From Streptomyces yangpuensis (GTDB lineage: Bacteria; Actinomycetota; Actinomycetes; Streptomycetales; Streptomycetaceae): 64,000 nt of DNA. Shown piece after piece: positions 34,017 through 41,993 of the stretch (positions within the stretch are counted from its first letter, which is position 1; the number at the start of each line of letters is the position of its first letter). Location of the stretch: positions 875,060-939,059 of the forward strand of contig NZ_LBMK01000003.1 of assembly GCF_001005295.1 (NCBI RefSeq), written 5' to 3'. Below the pieces are notes generated by a model that saw nothing but the letters and a program-made list of their open reading frames with translations, was not told the DNA's origin and ran no database searches. A program made the translations under genes and the position numbers.

Positions 34017-34288
34017 GGCGGCAGTGTCCCGCGCCCCCGCGCCCCTGTCGCGCACCCACACACCCTGGTGCGGCGCCCCTTGCGGGGAGGCGGCCGAACC
34101 CGGACAGCGCCGGCCGGGCCGCCGGAGGGCGTGGTGGGGGCGGGCCGGAGGGGGGTCGGAGGGCGGCCGGGGCGGGGCCCTTGTGGTCCCTGGCGGGGCG
34201 GGCCGCAGGGGGGCAGGTGGGGGTGGGGACCGGGGCGGGTGTGCGAGTGCGTGGGGTCGGGCGGGGTGGGGTCGACTAAGGTGGGCGG

Positions 34289-35080
34289 GTGAAGATCGCG
34301 CTCATGGACTCCGGAATCGGCCTCCTCGCGGCAGCCGCAGCGGTGCGGCGGCTGCGGCCGGACGCGGATCTGGTCGTCTCCTCCGACCCCGACGGGATGC
34401 CCTGGGGCCCGCGGACCCCCGAGGACCTCGCCGGGCGGGCCCTGGCCGTGGCCCGGGCCGCCGCCGAGCTCCGTCCCGACGCGCTGATCGTGGCCTGCAA
34501 CACCGCCAGCGTGCACGCCCTGAACGCCCTGCGGGCCGAGCTGGAGCCGGCCATCCCGGTCATCGGGACCGTGCCCGCGATCAAGCCGGCCGCCGCGGCC
34601 GGCGGCCGGGTGGCCATCTGGGCCACCCCCGCCACCACCGGCAGCCCCTACCAGCGCGGGCTCATCCGCGACTTCGCCACCGGCGCCCGGGTCACCGAGG
34701 TGCCCTGCCCGGGGCTCGCCGACGCCGTGGAGGCCGCCGACGACGCCGCCGTGACCGCGGCCGTGGCCGCGGCCGCCGCGCTGACCCCGGCCGACGTCAC
34801 CGACGTCGTGCTCGGGTGCACCCACTACGAGCTGACCGAGGGCCCCATCCGGGCCGCCCTCGCCGCGCGGACCGGGAGGGCTGAGCTGGTCTTCCACGGC
34901 TCCGCCGAGCCGGTCGCCGTCCAGGCGCTGCGCCGTATCGGCGTCACCCCCGAGCCGGGGCTGCCGCGCACCGGCGGCCTGACCGTCCTGCACAGCGGCC
35001 GGGTGGCGGCCCTGCCCGCCGCCGCGTTCGCCTACGCCGAAGGCCGGCTGCTGGCCGGCCAGGGCGCGCCCGTCGGCTGA
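34289..35080 (+). CDS. Aspartate/glutamate racemase family protein
   Basis: 263 residues of the glutamate-racemase type. The nucleotide-free catalytic pair is complete: first Cys in IVACNTASVHAL (about C71), second in VLGCTHYEL (about C174), with DSGIGLLAAAAAVRR at the N-terminus. MurI converts L- to D-glutamate for peptidoglycan; whether this is the main MurI or a second copy cannot be told from the window. The GTG start lacks a clear Shine-Dalgarno. Confidence 0.8.
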   Translation: MKIALMDSGIGLLAAAAAVRRLRPDADLVVSSDPDGMPWGPRTPEDLAGRALAVARAAAELRPDALIVACNTASVHALNALRAELEPAIPVIGTVPAIKPAAAAGGRVAIWATPATTGSPYQRGLIRDFATGARVTEVPCPGLADAVEAADDAAVTAAVAAAAALTPADVTDVVLGCTHYELTEGPIRAALAARTGRAELVFHGSAEPVAVQALRRIGVTPEPGLPRTGGLTVLHSGRVAALPAAAFAYAEGRLLAGQGAPVG

Positions 35081-35135
35081 AATCCCCGGGGCTGTCGCGT
35101 TCAAGGCCGCCCACCGCACCAGGGCGAGGCCGCGC

Positions 35136-35601
35136 CCCAACGGCGGCGGAAAGTCGACCCTGTTGCACCTGCCGGCGGGTGAACTGCGGCCCGAGCGGGG
35201 CCTCGTACGGACGCCCGCGCGCGTGGGGCTGCCACGACAGGACGACCCCTGGGCCGGCGAACCCCGCTCCGCCGTCGAGCTGTTCGGACAGGAGCACGCC
35301 GACCGGTTCGTCGCCGGGCTCGGCCTGCTGGCCCCGGCCGACCTGACCCGGCCGGTGCGCACCCTCTCGGCCGGCCAGCGCCGGAAGAGAACTGGCCCGG
35401 CTGGTGGCGCGGCCCCTCGACCTGCTCCTGCTGGACGAAGCGACGAACCACCTGGCCCCGGCCGTGGTGGAGGAACTTGAGGCGGCCCTGGCCCACTTCG
35501 GCGGAACCCTGGTGGTGGTCACGCACGACCGGCGGCTGCGCGCCGGATTCCGCGGCCGCCGCCTGGAGCTTCAGCGGGAGCCGGCCGCCGCGAGCCGCTG
35601 A
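35136..35601 (+). pseudogene. Decayed ABC-F ATPase gene (C-terminal ABC domain)
   Basis: An ABC ATPase half-domain can be read but is broken. PNGGGKSTLLHL (Walker A, 35136 onward) and LSAGQRRK (signature, near 35370) are in one frame; ELARLVARPLDLLLLDEATNHL (read here in two parts) with Walker B and the H-loop VVVTHD are in the next. The shift is near 35390. There is no start codon region and no first ABC domain. The D-loop ATNHL is typical of ABC-F ribosome-associated proteins. Its 3' end overlaps the convergent ADP-ribosylglycohydrolase gene. Confidence 0.75.
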
Positions 35602-36503
35602 GCCAGTGCGCGCAGGTCGCCGGCGTCCAGGACCCGTTCGCCGAACCCGGGCAACGGCACGTGGAGCGCGGCCGCCCAGGGCGCGGGCACCGCGCCCTGC
35701 CCGTACCGCGCGCCGGCCAGGGCGCCCGTCACCGCGGCCACCGTGTCCGTGTCCCCGCCCAGGTCCACGGCGGCCCGTACGGCCTCGGCGAACCCGGTGG
35801 TGGTGCGCAGCGCCCACACCGCAGAGCCCAGGCAGGGCCACACGGCCCCGTTGAACTCGGTGGCCAGGCCGGGGTGCCAGTCGGGGGCGAGCACCCGGCC
35901 GTAGCGCTCGCGGTGGTCCGGGTGCACCGCGTCGAGGGCGGCCGGGAGGGCGGTGAGCGGATCGGCGCCCTCCAGGGCGACCCGGACGAGCTCGTGCAGG
36001 ATCGCGGTCCCCTCCCAGGCGGCCGGATCGCCGTGGGTGAGCGCGGCGATCCGGCGCGCCGCGTCCATGGTCGCCTCCCGTCCGGCGGCGGCGAAGTACA
36101 CAGCCGGGGTGGCGGCCCGCATCAGGGAACCGTTGCCCGCTGCCCGGGCGTTGACCTGGAAGTGCAGTGCCGCCGCGAGGTCCCAGGGGTCGCCGCTGGT
36201 GAGCACGTCCTCGGTCTGCAGGCCGATGTCCTTGGGGTGCCCGGCGGCCCACCGCTGGAACCGGGCGAAGACGTCGGGGAGTTCGAGGCCGTCGTGCTCC
36301 AGCAGCGACTCGGCGATCAGGACGGCCATCTGCGTGTCGTCCGTGGCCTCGCCCGGATCCCAGCCGCCGCCCCCGCGCATCTCCTCGCCCCGGGCGCTCA
36401 ACTGCCCTGCCGGGCCGAACTCGTACGGGGCGCCGAGCGCGTCGCCCGCAGCCGAGCCGAGCACGGCTCCCACGGCCCGGTCGAGCCGGGTGGGCGCGGT
36501 CAT
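35571..36503 (-). CDS. ADP-ribosylglycohydrolase family protein
   Basis: 310 residues of the DraG/ARH fold, which removes ADP-ribose from proteins or other acceptors with two metal ions. Metal-ligand motifs are GSAAGDALGAPYE, ATDDTQM (about residues 53-59) and DLGGDTDTVAAVTG (about 258-271). Its ATG overlaps the stop of the upstream TetR gene (ATGA), so the two are translationally coupled and the regulator likely controls it. The substrate is unknown. Confidence 0.88.
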   Translation of the reverse strand: MTAPTRLDRAVGAVLGSAAGDALGAPYEFGPAGQLSARGEEMRGGGGWDPGEATDDTQMAVLIAESLLEHDGLELPDVFARFQRWAAGHPKDIGLQTEDVLTSGDPWDLAAALHFQVNARAAGNGSLMRAATPAVYFAAAGREATMDAARRIAALTHGDPAAWEGTAILHELVRVALEGADPLTALPAALDAVHPDHRERYGRVLAPDWHPGLATEFNGAVWPCLGSAVWALRTTTGFAEAVRAAVDLGGDTDTVAAVTGALAGARYGQGAVPAPWAAALHVPLPGFGERVLDAGDLRALAQRLAAAGSR

Positions 36504-37090
36504 CGTGCCTCCTCGGGGGGTACGGCGGCCAGCAGCCCGCGGGCGAACCGGTCCAGGTCGTCCAGGCCGGCGGCCGCCAGGGTCGCCGGGGCTCCGCTCA
36601 GCAGGTGGGGGATGGCGCCGTGCAGGGCGAGGGTCAGCGCCCGGACCCGCTCCGGCCCGGCCGGCAGCCCGGCTGTCCGCAACAGGTGCGCGTGCGCGGC
36701 GAAGTCCGCCGCGGCGATCGGGTCCAGCAGCGCGGCCAGCCACGGCCGCCGCGTCCCCTCGGTCTGCAGCTCCAGATAGGCCAGGACGCGGATGCGGCCC
36801 GGCCCCGCCACGTCCCGCAGCAGTCCGGCCAGCAGGGCCGCCAGTTGCTCGGCGCCGGCCGGACCCGGCCCGGCCCCCGCCAGGGACGCGGCCAGTGCCC
36901 GGTACTGCTCCAGGCAGCGTTCGGCCACCGCCCGGAGCAGGGCGTCGCGCGTGGGGAAGTAGTTCTTGGCCGTGCCTGTCGGTACGTCCGCGGCCGCGTC
37001 GACGGCCCGGTGGGTCAGTCCGCGCCCGCCCGACTCCGCCAGTACGACGACGGCCGCGTGCCGCAGCCGGTCCCTCCGGTCCTGATTCAC
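36500..37090 (-). CDS. TetR family transcriptional regulator
   Basis: 196 residues. The helix-turn-helix spans about 8-52 (GLTHRAVDAAADVPTGTAKNYF), and the C-terminal domain is all helical. GTG 37090 is adjacent to the perfect 16-bp inverted repeat at 37103-37144, which must cover its own promoter and that of the divergent FAD monooxygenase, so autorepression and control of both sides are inferred. It is co-transcribed with the ADP-ribosylglycohydrolase. Confidence 0.88.
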   Translation of the reverse strand: MNQDRRDRLRHAAVVVLAESGGRGLTHRAVDAAADVPTGTAKNYFPTRDALLRAVAERCLEQYRALAASLAGAGPGPAGAEQLAALLAGLLRDVAGPGRIRVLAYLELQTEGTRRPWLAALLDPIAAADFAAHAHLLRTAGLPAGPERVRALTLALHGAIPHLLSGAPATLAAAGLDDLDRFARGLLAAVPPEEAR

Positions 37091-37102
37091 GTTGCCAGCA
37101 TA

Positions 37103-37144
37103 ACCACAGCCGTGGTACCACAGATGTAGTACCACGGCTGTGGT
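37103..37144. promoter_or_regulatory. TetR operator: 16-bp perfect inverted repeat
   Basis: ACCACAGCCGTGGTAC (37103-37118) and GTACCACGGCTGTGGT (37129-37144) are exact inverted copies around 10 bp. Each arm is itself a near-palindrome, ACCAC-RGCY-GTGGT, so two dimers could bind side by side. Confidence 0.75.
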
Positions 37145-37177
37145 GGTTGTGATCGGCGCGTACGGGAGGGACGAGCC

Positions 37178-38344
37178 ATGAACGGTGAGACCGTGGACGG
37201 GAGCCGCACCGGGGCCAGGACCGGGGCCGGGGCGAGCGGGGCCGGGGCCACGACCGGGAGCGAGACCGGCACCAGGACCGGAGCTCCGCGCGGGCCCGCC
37301 GGGCCCGGCGTGGGCGCGGCCGTCGTGGCCGGAGCTGGGGTCGGTGGGCTCGCCACCGCCATCGGCCTGCGCCGTGCGGGCTGGACGGTGAGCGTCCTGG
37401 AGCGCCGGGCCGCCCTCGAACGCTACGGAACCGCCTTCGGCATCCACCCCACCGCCCAGGCCGCACTCGACCGTCTCGGCCTCGGCGACGCCCTGCGGGC
37501 CCGCGCGGTCCCGTACCGTGCCGCCCGCATCCGCCGCCCCGACGGCACGGTCCTGGCCGCCCTGCCGCTCGAACGGATCGAACGCAGGGCGGGCCGGCCG
37601 GAGCTGCTCATCTCCCGTCCCTATCTGATCGACGCCCTGCTCGCCGAGCTCGACCGCCTCGGCGGTGTGCGGATCGCGTACGGGCGGCCCCTGACCGACC
37701 CCGGGGCACTCGACGCCGACCTGGTCGTCGGCGCTGACGGCATCAACAGCGTGGTGCGGACGGCGTACTTCGGCACCCGCAGCGGACCCCGCCCGATCGG
37801 CACGGTCGCCTGGATCGGCACCGCCGGATCCGAGACCGCGGTCCACGGCGAGACCTGGGGTGACGGCCGCTTCTTCGGCATGACCCCCGTCGAACCCGGC
37901 CGCACCAACTGGTACGCCACCGTGCCCGCGGCCACCACCGCCCGAGAAGTACGGGAGGCCTTCGCCGGCTGGCACGACCCCGTCCCGCGAATCCTGGCCG
38001 AAACCGACCCCGCGTCCTGGATCCGCTACGAGATGCGCCACCTCCACCCCGCACTCCCCTCCTTCATCGCCGACGGCCGCGTCGCCCTCGTCGGCGACGC
38101 CGCCCACGCCATGACGCCCAACCTCGGCCAGGGCGCCTGCACCGCCCTGCTCGACGCCGAGGCCCTGACACGCGCCGTCGCCGCCGCCGGGCCGGGCGGG
38201 CTGCCCGGCGCCCTGCGCAAGTACGACGCGCAGCGCCGCCGCAGCGCCCAGCGCGTCGCCCTCGGCTCCCGGACCCTGCACCGGTTCATGACCGGCCGCC
38301 GCCCCGCACTGCGCGACGCGCTCGTGGCCCTCCTCCCGGGCTGA
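37178..38344 (+). CDS. FAD-dependent monooxygenase (PHBH/UbiH type)
   Basis: 388 residues. FAD motifs: GAGVGGLATAIGLRRAG (about 52-68), the DG motif GADGINSVVR (about 186-195) and GDAAHAMTPNLGQGACTALLDA (about 306, written across two motifs). Such NAD(P)H flavoprotein hydroxylases act on aromatic compounds or antibiotics. The first 45 residues are Gly/Thr/Ala-rich and likely disordered. GGGAGG is 9 nt before ATG 37178. Divergent from the TetR gene and sharing its operator, it is the probable inducible target, perhaps for detoxification. Confidence 0.85.
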   Translation: MNGETVDGSRTGARTGAGASGAGATTGSETGTRTGAPRGPAGPGVGAAVVAGAGVGGLATAIGLRRAGWTVSVLERRAALERYGTAFGIHPTAQAALDRLGLGDALRARAVPYRAARIRRPDGTVLAALPLERIERRAGRPELLISRPYLIDALLAELDRLGGVRIAYGRPLTDPGALDADLVVGADGINSVVRTAYFGTRSGPRPIGTVAWIGTAGSETAVHGETWGDGRFFGMTPVEPGRTNWYATVPAATTAREVREAFAGWHDPVPRILAETDPASWIRYEMRHLHPALPSFIADGRVALVGDAAHAMTPNLGQGACTALLDAEALTRAVAAAGPGGLPGALRKYDAQRRRSAQRVALGSRTLHRFMTGRRPALRDALVALLPG

Positions 38345-38431
38345 CGCGCCCGGGAGGAGGCTCACGCGTCGCGACGAGTTCCGCGCCGTCCGGCAGCCGT
38401 ACTGTCGGATCCTCACCGAGGAGGACTTCTG

Positions 38432-39001
38432 ATGCGAAGCGTGACCTATGCGATGGGTGTCTCACTCGACGGCTACATCGTCGGGCCGGACGGCGACTTC
38501 GAGTGGACGGAACCCGACGACGAGATCTTCCGCTTCTGGATCGACGGGACCCGTGAACTCGGCGTCCACCTGTTGGGGCGGCGACTGTACGAGACGATGC
38601 TCTACTGGGAGACCGTCGACCAGGAGACACTCGACCCCGCATCACTCGAATGGGTCGAGGTCTGGAACCCGCTTCCGAAGGTGGTGTTCTCCAGCACCCT
38701 GTCGACGGTGCAGGGCAACGCCCGCCTGGCCTCGGGCGGCCTCGCCGAGGAGATCGAGCGGCTGCGGGCCGAGCCGGGGGACGGCGACATCGCCCTCGGC
38801 GGCGCGACGCTCGCCGCCGAGGCGGCCGAGCTGGACCTGATCGACGAGTACCGGGTCATGGTCCACCCGGTGCTGGTCGGCGGCGGCATCCCGTTCTTCC
38901 CCCAGCACGGCCGCCGGGTGGATCTCGAACTCGTCGAGACCCGCACCTTCGGCTCGAAGGCCGTGTACCTCCGCTACCGCGTGGCGCGCCGGGCCACGTA
39001 G
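38432..39001 (+). CDS. Dihydrofolate reductase family protein (RibD C-terminal-like)
   Basis: 189 residues of the DHFR-like RibD_C fold: MGVSLDGYIVGPDGDFEW at the start, HLLGRRLYETM, GDIALGGATLAAEA and HPVLVGGGIPFF. It probably reduces a small molecule with NADPH; true DHFR activity is not implied. GAGGAGG sits 8 nt before ATG 38432. Confidence 0.85.
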   Translation: MRSVTYAMGVSLDGYIVGPDGDFEWTEPDDEIFRFWIDGTRELGVHLLGRRLYETMLYWETVDQETLDPASLEWVEVWNPLPKVVFSSTLSTVQGNARLASGGLAEEIERLRAEPGDGDIALGGATLAAEAAELDLIDEYRVMVHPVLVGGGIPFFPQHGRRVDLELVETRTFGSKAVYLRYRVARRAT

Positions 39002-39057
39002 GAACCTCCACCGGGCGGCCGGGCGCGCGCGACGGTGGTGTCCTTCCGGAACGTGGG

Positions 39058-39063
39058 TACGCT
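39058..39063 (+). promoter_or_regulatory. -10 element of a leaderless promoter
   Basis: TACGCT ends 7 nt before ATG 39071; no Shine-Dalgarno is present and the -35 is poor. Confidence 0.35.
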
Positions 39064-39070
39064 GCTACGT

Positions 39071-39586
39071 ATGACGGGTCACCCCCCTGGTCCGCTCTGG
39101 ACGGGCAGGGCCACCAACCCCCTGCAGTGGCTGCTCGCGGCGGCCGGTGCGGCCTGCGTGGCGCTCGGCATCGAGCTGGCCGTCGACAACGCGTGGACCT
39201 CCGGCTTCGTCCCGCTCCTCATGGCGGTGACCGGCTGCCTCGCCGCCGGGCTGCTCATGGTCTACGGCACGGTCGCCTTCGTGCACGTCGCCGTCACCAT
39301 CGACACCCAGGCCCTCGTGGTGCGCTGCGGCCACATCGGCTTCCCGCGCCGCAGGATCGAGCTCGCCGACGTGGCCTCGGCCGAGTTCCTCCCCCGGATC
39401 ACCCCGCAGCACTGGGGCGGCTGGGGCTGCCGCTGGCGCCCCGAGAAGGGCACCGCGGTGATCGTCCGGCGCGGCGAGGGCCTCGAGCTGACACTGGTCG
39501 ACGGCAAGCTCTTCACGGTGACCGTCGACGACGCCGAGAACGCCGTCCGCGTCATCCGCGCCCACCTGCGCAGCCTCGCCGGCTGA
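39071..39586 (+). CDS. Conserved membrane protein with PH-like domain
   Basis: 171 residues: two membrane helices (about 20-38 and 48-75) and a C-terminal domain of alternating strands (ALVVRCGHIGFPRRRIELADVA; VIVRRGEGLELTLVDGKLFTV) that resembles the bacterial PH-like (bPH) fold. I recognise the layout from streptomycetes but not a function. ATG 39071 is chosen over a GTG at 39035 because it stands 7 nt after TACGCT. Confidence 0.65.
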   Translation: MTGHPPGPLWTGRATNPLQWLLAAAGAACVALGIELAVDNAWTSGFVPLLMAVTGCLAAGLLMVYGTVAFVHVAVTIDTQALVVRCGHIGFPRRRIELADVASAEFLPRITPQHWGGWGCRWRPEKGTAVIVRRGEGLELTLVDGKLFTVTVDDAENAVRVIRAHLRSLAG

Positions 39587-39646
39587 GGTCCCGCCGCGCA
39601 CGCCGCACGCGCCGAGGCGCTTACCGGATCCGACAGCCCGGGGACG

Positions 39647-39652
39647 TACACT
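39647..39652 (+). promoter_or_regulatory. -10 element of a leaderless promoter (lnt)
   Basis: TACACT ends 7 nt before the lnt ATG, with no ribosome-binding site between. Confidence 0.4.
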
Positions 39653-39659
39653 CCGCCAG

Positions 39660-41321
39660 ATGAGCAGCAGTGTGACGCGCGAGGCCGCCTCCGACGAGCC
39701 CTCGCGGCCCGCCGACGGACCGGCCGAGCCCAGGACGCCCTCCGTGACGCCCCCCGCCACCCCGGCCGTGCCGGCCACCCCCGCAACCCCGGCCGCGCCG
39801 GTCCGCAGGGGGGCCCGGCTGGTCCGGCCCGTGCTCGCCGCACTGTCCGGCGTACTGCTCTACCTCAGCTTCCCGCCCCGCCCCCTGTGGTGGCTCGCCC
39901 CGCTCGCCCTCGCCCTGCTCGCCGGCTGCCTGTACCACCGCCGTCCGCGGGCCGGCTTCGGGCTCGCCACCCTGGCCGGGCTCGGCTACCTGCTGCCGCT
40001 CCTCGTGTGGACCGGGGAGGAGGTCGGCCCCGTGCCCTGGCTGGCGCTGGCCACCCTCGAAGCCCTCTTCATCGGTCTCACCGGCCTCGGCATCGCCCTC
40101 GTCAGCCGGCTCCCGGCCTGGCCGCTGTTCGCCGCCGCCGTGTGGGTCGCGGGCGAGGCCCTGCGCGCCCGGGCACCCTTCGGCGGCTTCCCCTGGGGCA
40201 AGCTCGCCTTCGGACAGGCCGACGGCGTCTTCACCCCGCTCGTCGCGCTCGGCGGCACACCCCTGCTCTCCTTCGGCGTGGCCCTCTGCGGATTCGGCCT
40301 GTACGAGGCCCTGCGCATCGCCCGCCGCCACCCCGGCCGCACCACCGCCGCGCTGACCGCCCTCACCGTCGCCGCCCCGATCGGCGCCGGACTCGCCGCC
40401 CGCCCGCTGGTCTCCGACACCGCCGAGGACGGCACCGTCGTGGCCGCCGTCATCCAGGGCAACGTGCCCCGCCTCGGCCTCGACTTCAACGCCCAGCGCC
40501 GGGCCGTCCTCGACAACCACGTCAAGCGGACCATCCAGCTCGCCGAGGACGTCAAGGCCGGCCGGACCCCCAAGCCCGACTTCGTCGTCTGGCCCGAGAA
40601 CTCCTCCGACCTCGACCCGTACGCCGAACCCGACGCCCACGCCGTCATCGACGAGGCGGTCAAGGCCATCGGCGTGCCCGTGGCGGTCGGCGCGGTCGTC
40701 GCTCCGGAGACGGGCCCGCTGCGCAACACGATGATCCTCTGGGACCCCGTCGCAGGCCCCACCGAGACCTACGACAAGCGCAAGATCCAGCCCTTCGGCG
40801 AGCGCATCCCGATGCGCTCCTTCGTCCGGCTCTTCAGCTCCGACGTGGACCGGGTGCGCCGGGACTTCGGCCCCGGCAAGGACCCCGGCGTCTTCGACAT
40901 GGCCGGCAGCGGTGTCGGCATGGTCACCTGCTTCGAGGCCGCCTTCGACGACGCGGTCCGCTCGACCGTCCAGGACGGCGCCCAGGTGATCGCCGTACCG
41001 AGCAACAACGCCACCTTCGGCCGCACGCAGATGACCTACCAGCAGCTCGCCATGGACCGGATCCGCGCGGTCGAGCACAGCCGCACCGTCCTCGTCCCCG
41101 TCACCAGCGGTGTCAGCGCGGTCATCCGGCCCGACGGGCGGATCGTCGCCGAGACGAAGATGTTCACCGCGGACGCGCTCGTCGCCGAGATCCCGCTCCG
41201 CTCCGGCCGCACCCCGGCCACCGTCCTCGGACCGCTCCCCGAGTACGCCCTGCTGCTGCTCGCCGCCGGTGGCCTCGGCGTACTCGCCGCCCGCCGGATC
41301 CGCGCCCGCCGCGCCGCCTGA
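39660..41321 (+). CDS. lnt: Apolipoprotein N-acyltransferase
   Basis: 553 residues. After a disordered Pro/Thr-rich N-terminus (about 1-50) come six or so membrane helices (to about 245), then a nitrilase-like extracytoplasmic domain and a last helix near 525-543. The Glu-Lys-Cys triad is visible: E in VVWPENSSDLD (about 318), K in TYDKRKIQPFGE (about 381) and C in GMVTCFEAAF (about 423). It adds the third acyl chain to the N-terminal cysteine of lipoproteins, using phospholipid as donor. Streptomycetes carry Lnt, unlike most Gram-positives. Confidence 0.92.
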   Translation: MSSSVTREAASDEPSRPADGPAEPRTPSVTPPATPAVPATPATPAAPVRRGARLVRPVLAALSGVLLYLSFPPRPLWWLAPLALALLAGCLYHRRPRAGFGLATLAGLGYLLPLLVWTGEEVGPVPWLALATLEALFIGLTGLGIALVSRLPAWPLFAAAVWVAGEALRARAPFGGFPWGKLAFGQADGVFTPLVALGGTPLLSFGVALCGFGLYEALRIARRHPGRTTAALTALTVAAPIGAGLAARPLVSDTAEDGTVVAAVIQGNVPRLGLDFNAQRRAVLDNHVKRTIQLAEDVKAGRTPKPDFVVWPENSSDLDPYAEPDAHAVIDEAVKAIGVPVAVGAVVAPETGPLRNTMILWDPVAGPTETYDKRKIQPFGERIPMRSFVRLFSSDVDRVRRDFGPGKDPGVFDMAGSGVGMVTCFEAAFDDAVRSTVQDGAQVIAVPSNNATFGRTQMTYQQLAMDRIRAVEHSRTVLVPVTSGVSAVIRPDGRIVAETKMFTADALVAEIPLRSGRTPATVLGPLPEYALLLLAAGGLGVLAARRIRARRAA

Positions 41322-41340
41322 GCCGGGACCGGCTCCCGGC
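41322..41340 (+). terminator. Hairpin after lnt
   Basis: GCCGGGA / TCCCGGC with a 5-nt loop begins directly after the stop codon and precedes the promoter of the Nudix gene. Confidence 0.45.
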
Positions 41341-41344
41341 CTCG

Positions 41345-41350
41345 TAGGGT
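41345..41350 (+). promoter_or_regulatory. -10 element of a leaderless promoter (Nudix gene)
   Basis: TAGGGT ends 6 nt before ATG 41357; the intervening CGGGGG is not a normally spaced ribosome site. Confidence 0.4.
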
Positions 41351-41356
41351 CGGGGG

Positions 41357-41848
41357 ATGACCACACCTGATTTCATCCGGCGGATCCGTGAGTCCGCCGG
41401 CCACCAGCTGCTCCTGCTTCCCGGGGTCACGGCCATCGTCCTCGACGACCGGGGCCGGGTGCTGCTCGGCCGGCGCTCCGACACCGGGCGGTGGTCCGTG
41501 GTCGGCGGCATCGCCGAGCCGGGCGAGCAGCCCGCCGAGACCGTCGTGCGCGAGGTGTACGAGGAGACGGCCGTGCACTGCGTGCCCGAGCGCGTGGTCC
41601 TGGTCCAGATGCTGGAGCCGATCACCTACCCCAACGGCGACGTCTGCCAGTTCCAGGACATCACCTTCCGCTGTCGCGCCACCGGCGGCGAGGCCCGGGT
41701 CAACGACCACGAGTCCCTCGACGTGGACTGGTTCGACGTGGACGCGCTGCCGCCGCTGGAGTCCTTCGCCCTGGACCGGATCCACCGGGCCCTGCGGGAC
41801 GAGCCCACCTGGTTCGAGGTCCCGGCCCCGGTCGCGGACGCACCGTAG
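41357..41848 (+). CDS. Nudix hydrolase
   Basis: 163 residues with a full Nudix box, GGIAEPGEQPAETVVREVYEETAV, near residues 49-72 (G-x5-E-x7-REVYEET), where the usual final G-U is A-V. It would cleave a nucleoside diphosphate linked to another moiety; the substrate is not readable. The C-terminal strand NDHESLDVDWFDVDALP is family-typical. It follows lnt but appears to have its own promoter. Confidence 0.85.
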   Translation: MTTPDFIRRIRESAGHQLLLLPGVTAIVLDDRGRVLLGRRSDTGRWSVVGGIAEPGEQPAETVVREVYEETAVHCVPERVVLVQMLEPITYPNGDVCQFQDITFRCRATGGEARVNDHESLDVDWFDVDALPPLESFALDRIHRALRDEPTWFEVPAPVADAP

Positions 41849-41993
41849 CGGGCCTCGCACCGGTCGTGCCGGGCCCGGGTGCGCGCCGTCGGTCCTGGTG
41901 GACGGCCGGCCGGACCTGCCGCGGGTGCGCTGTAAGGTTCCGCAGATCCGACGGGTCCGACGGGGACCGTCACCGACGCACGGGGGTCAGGCG

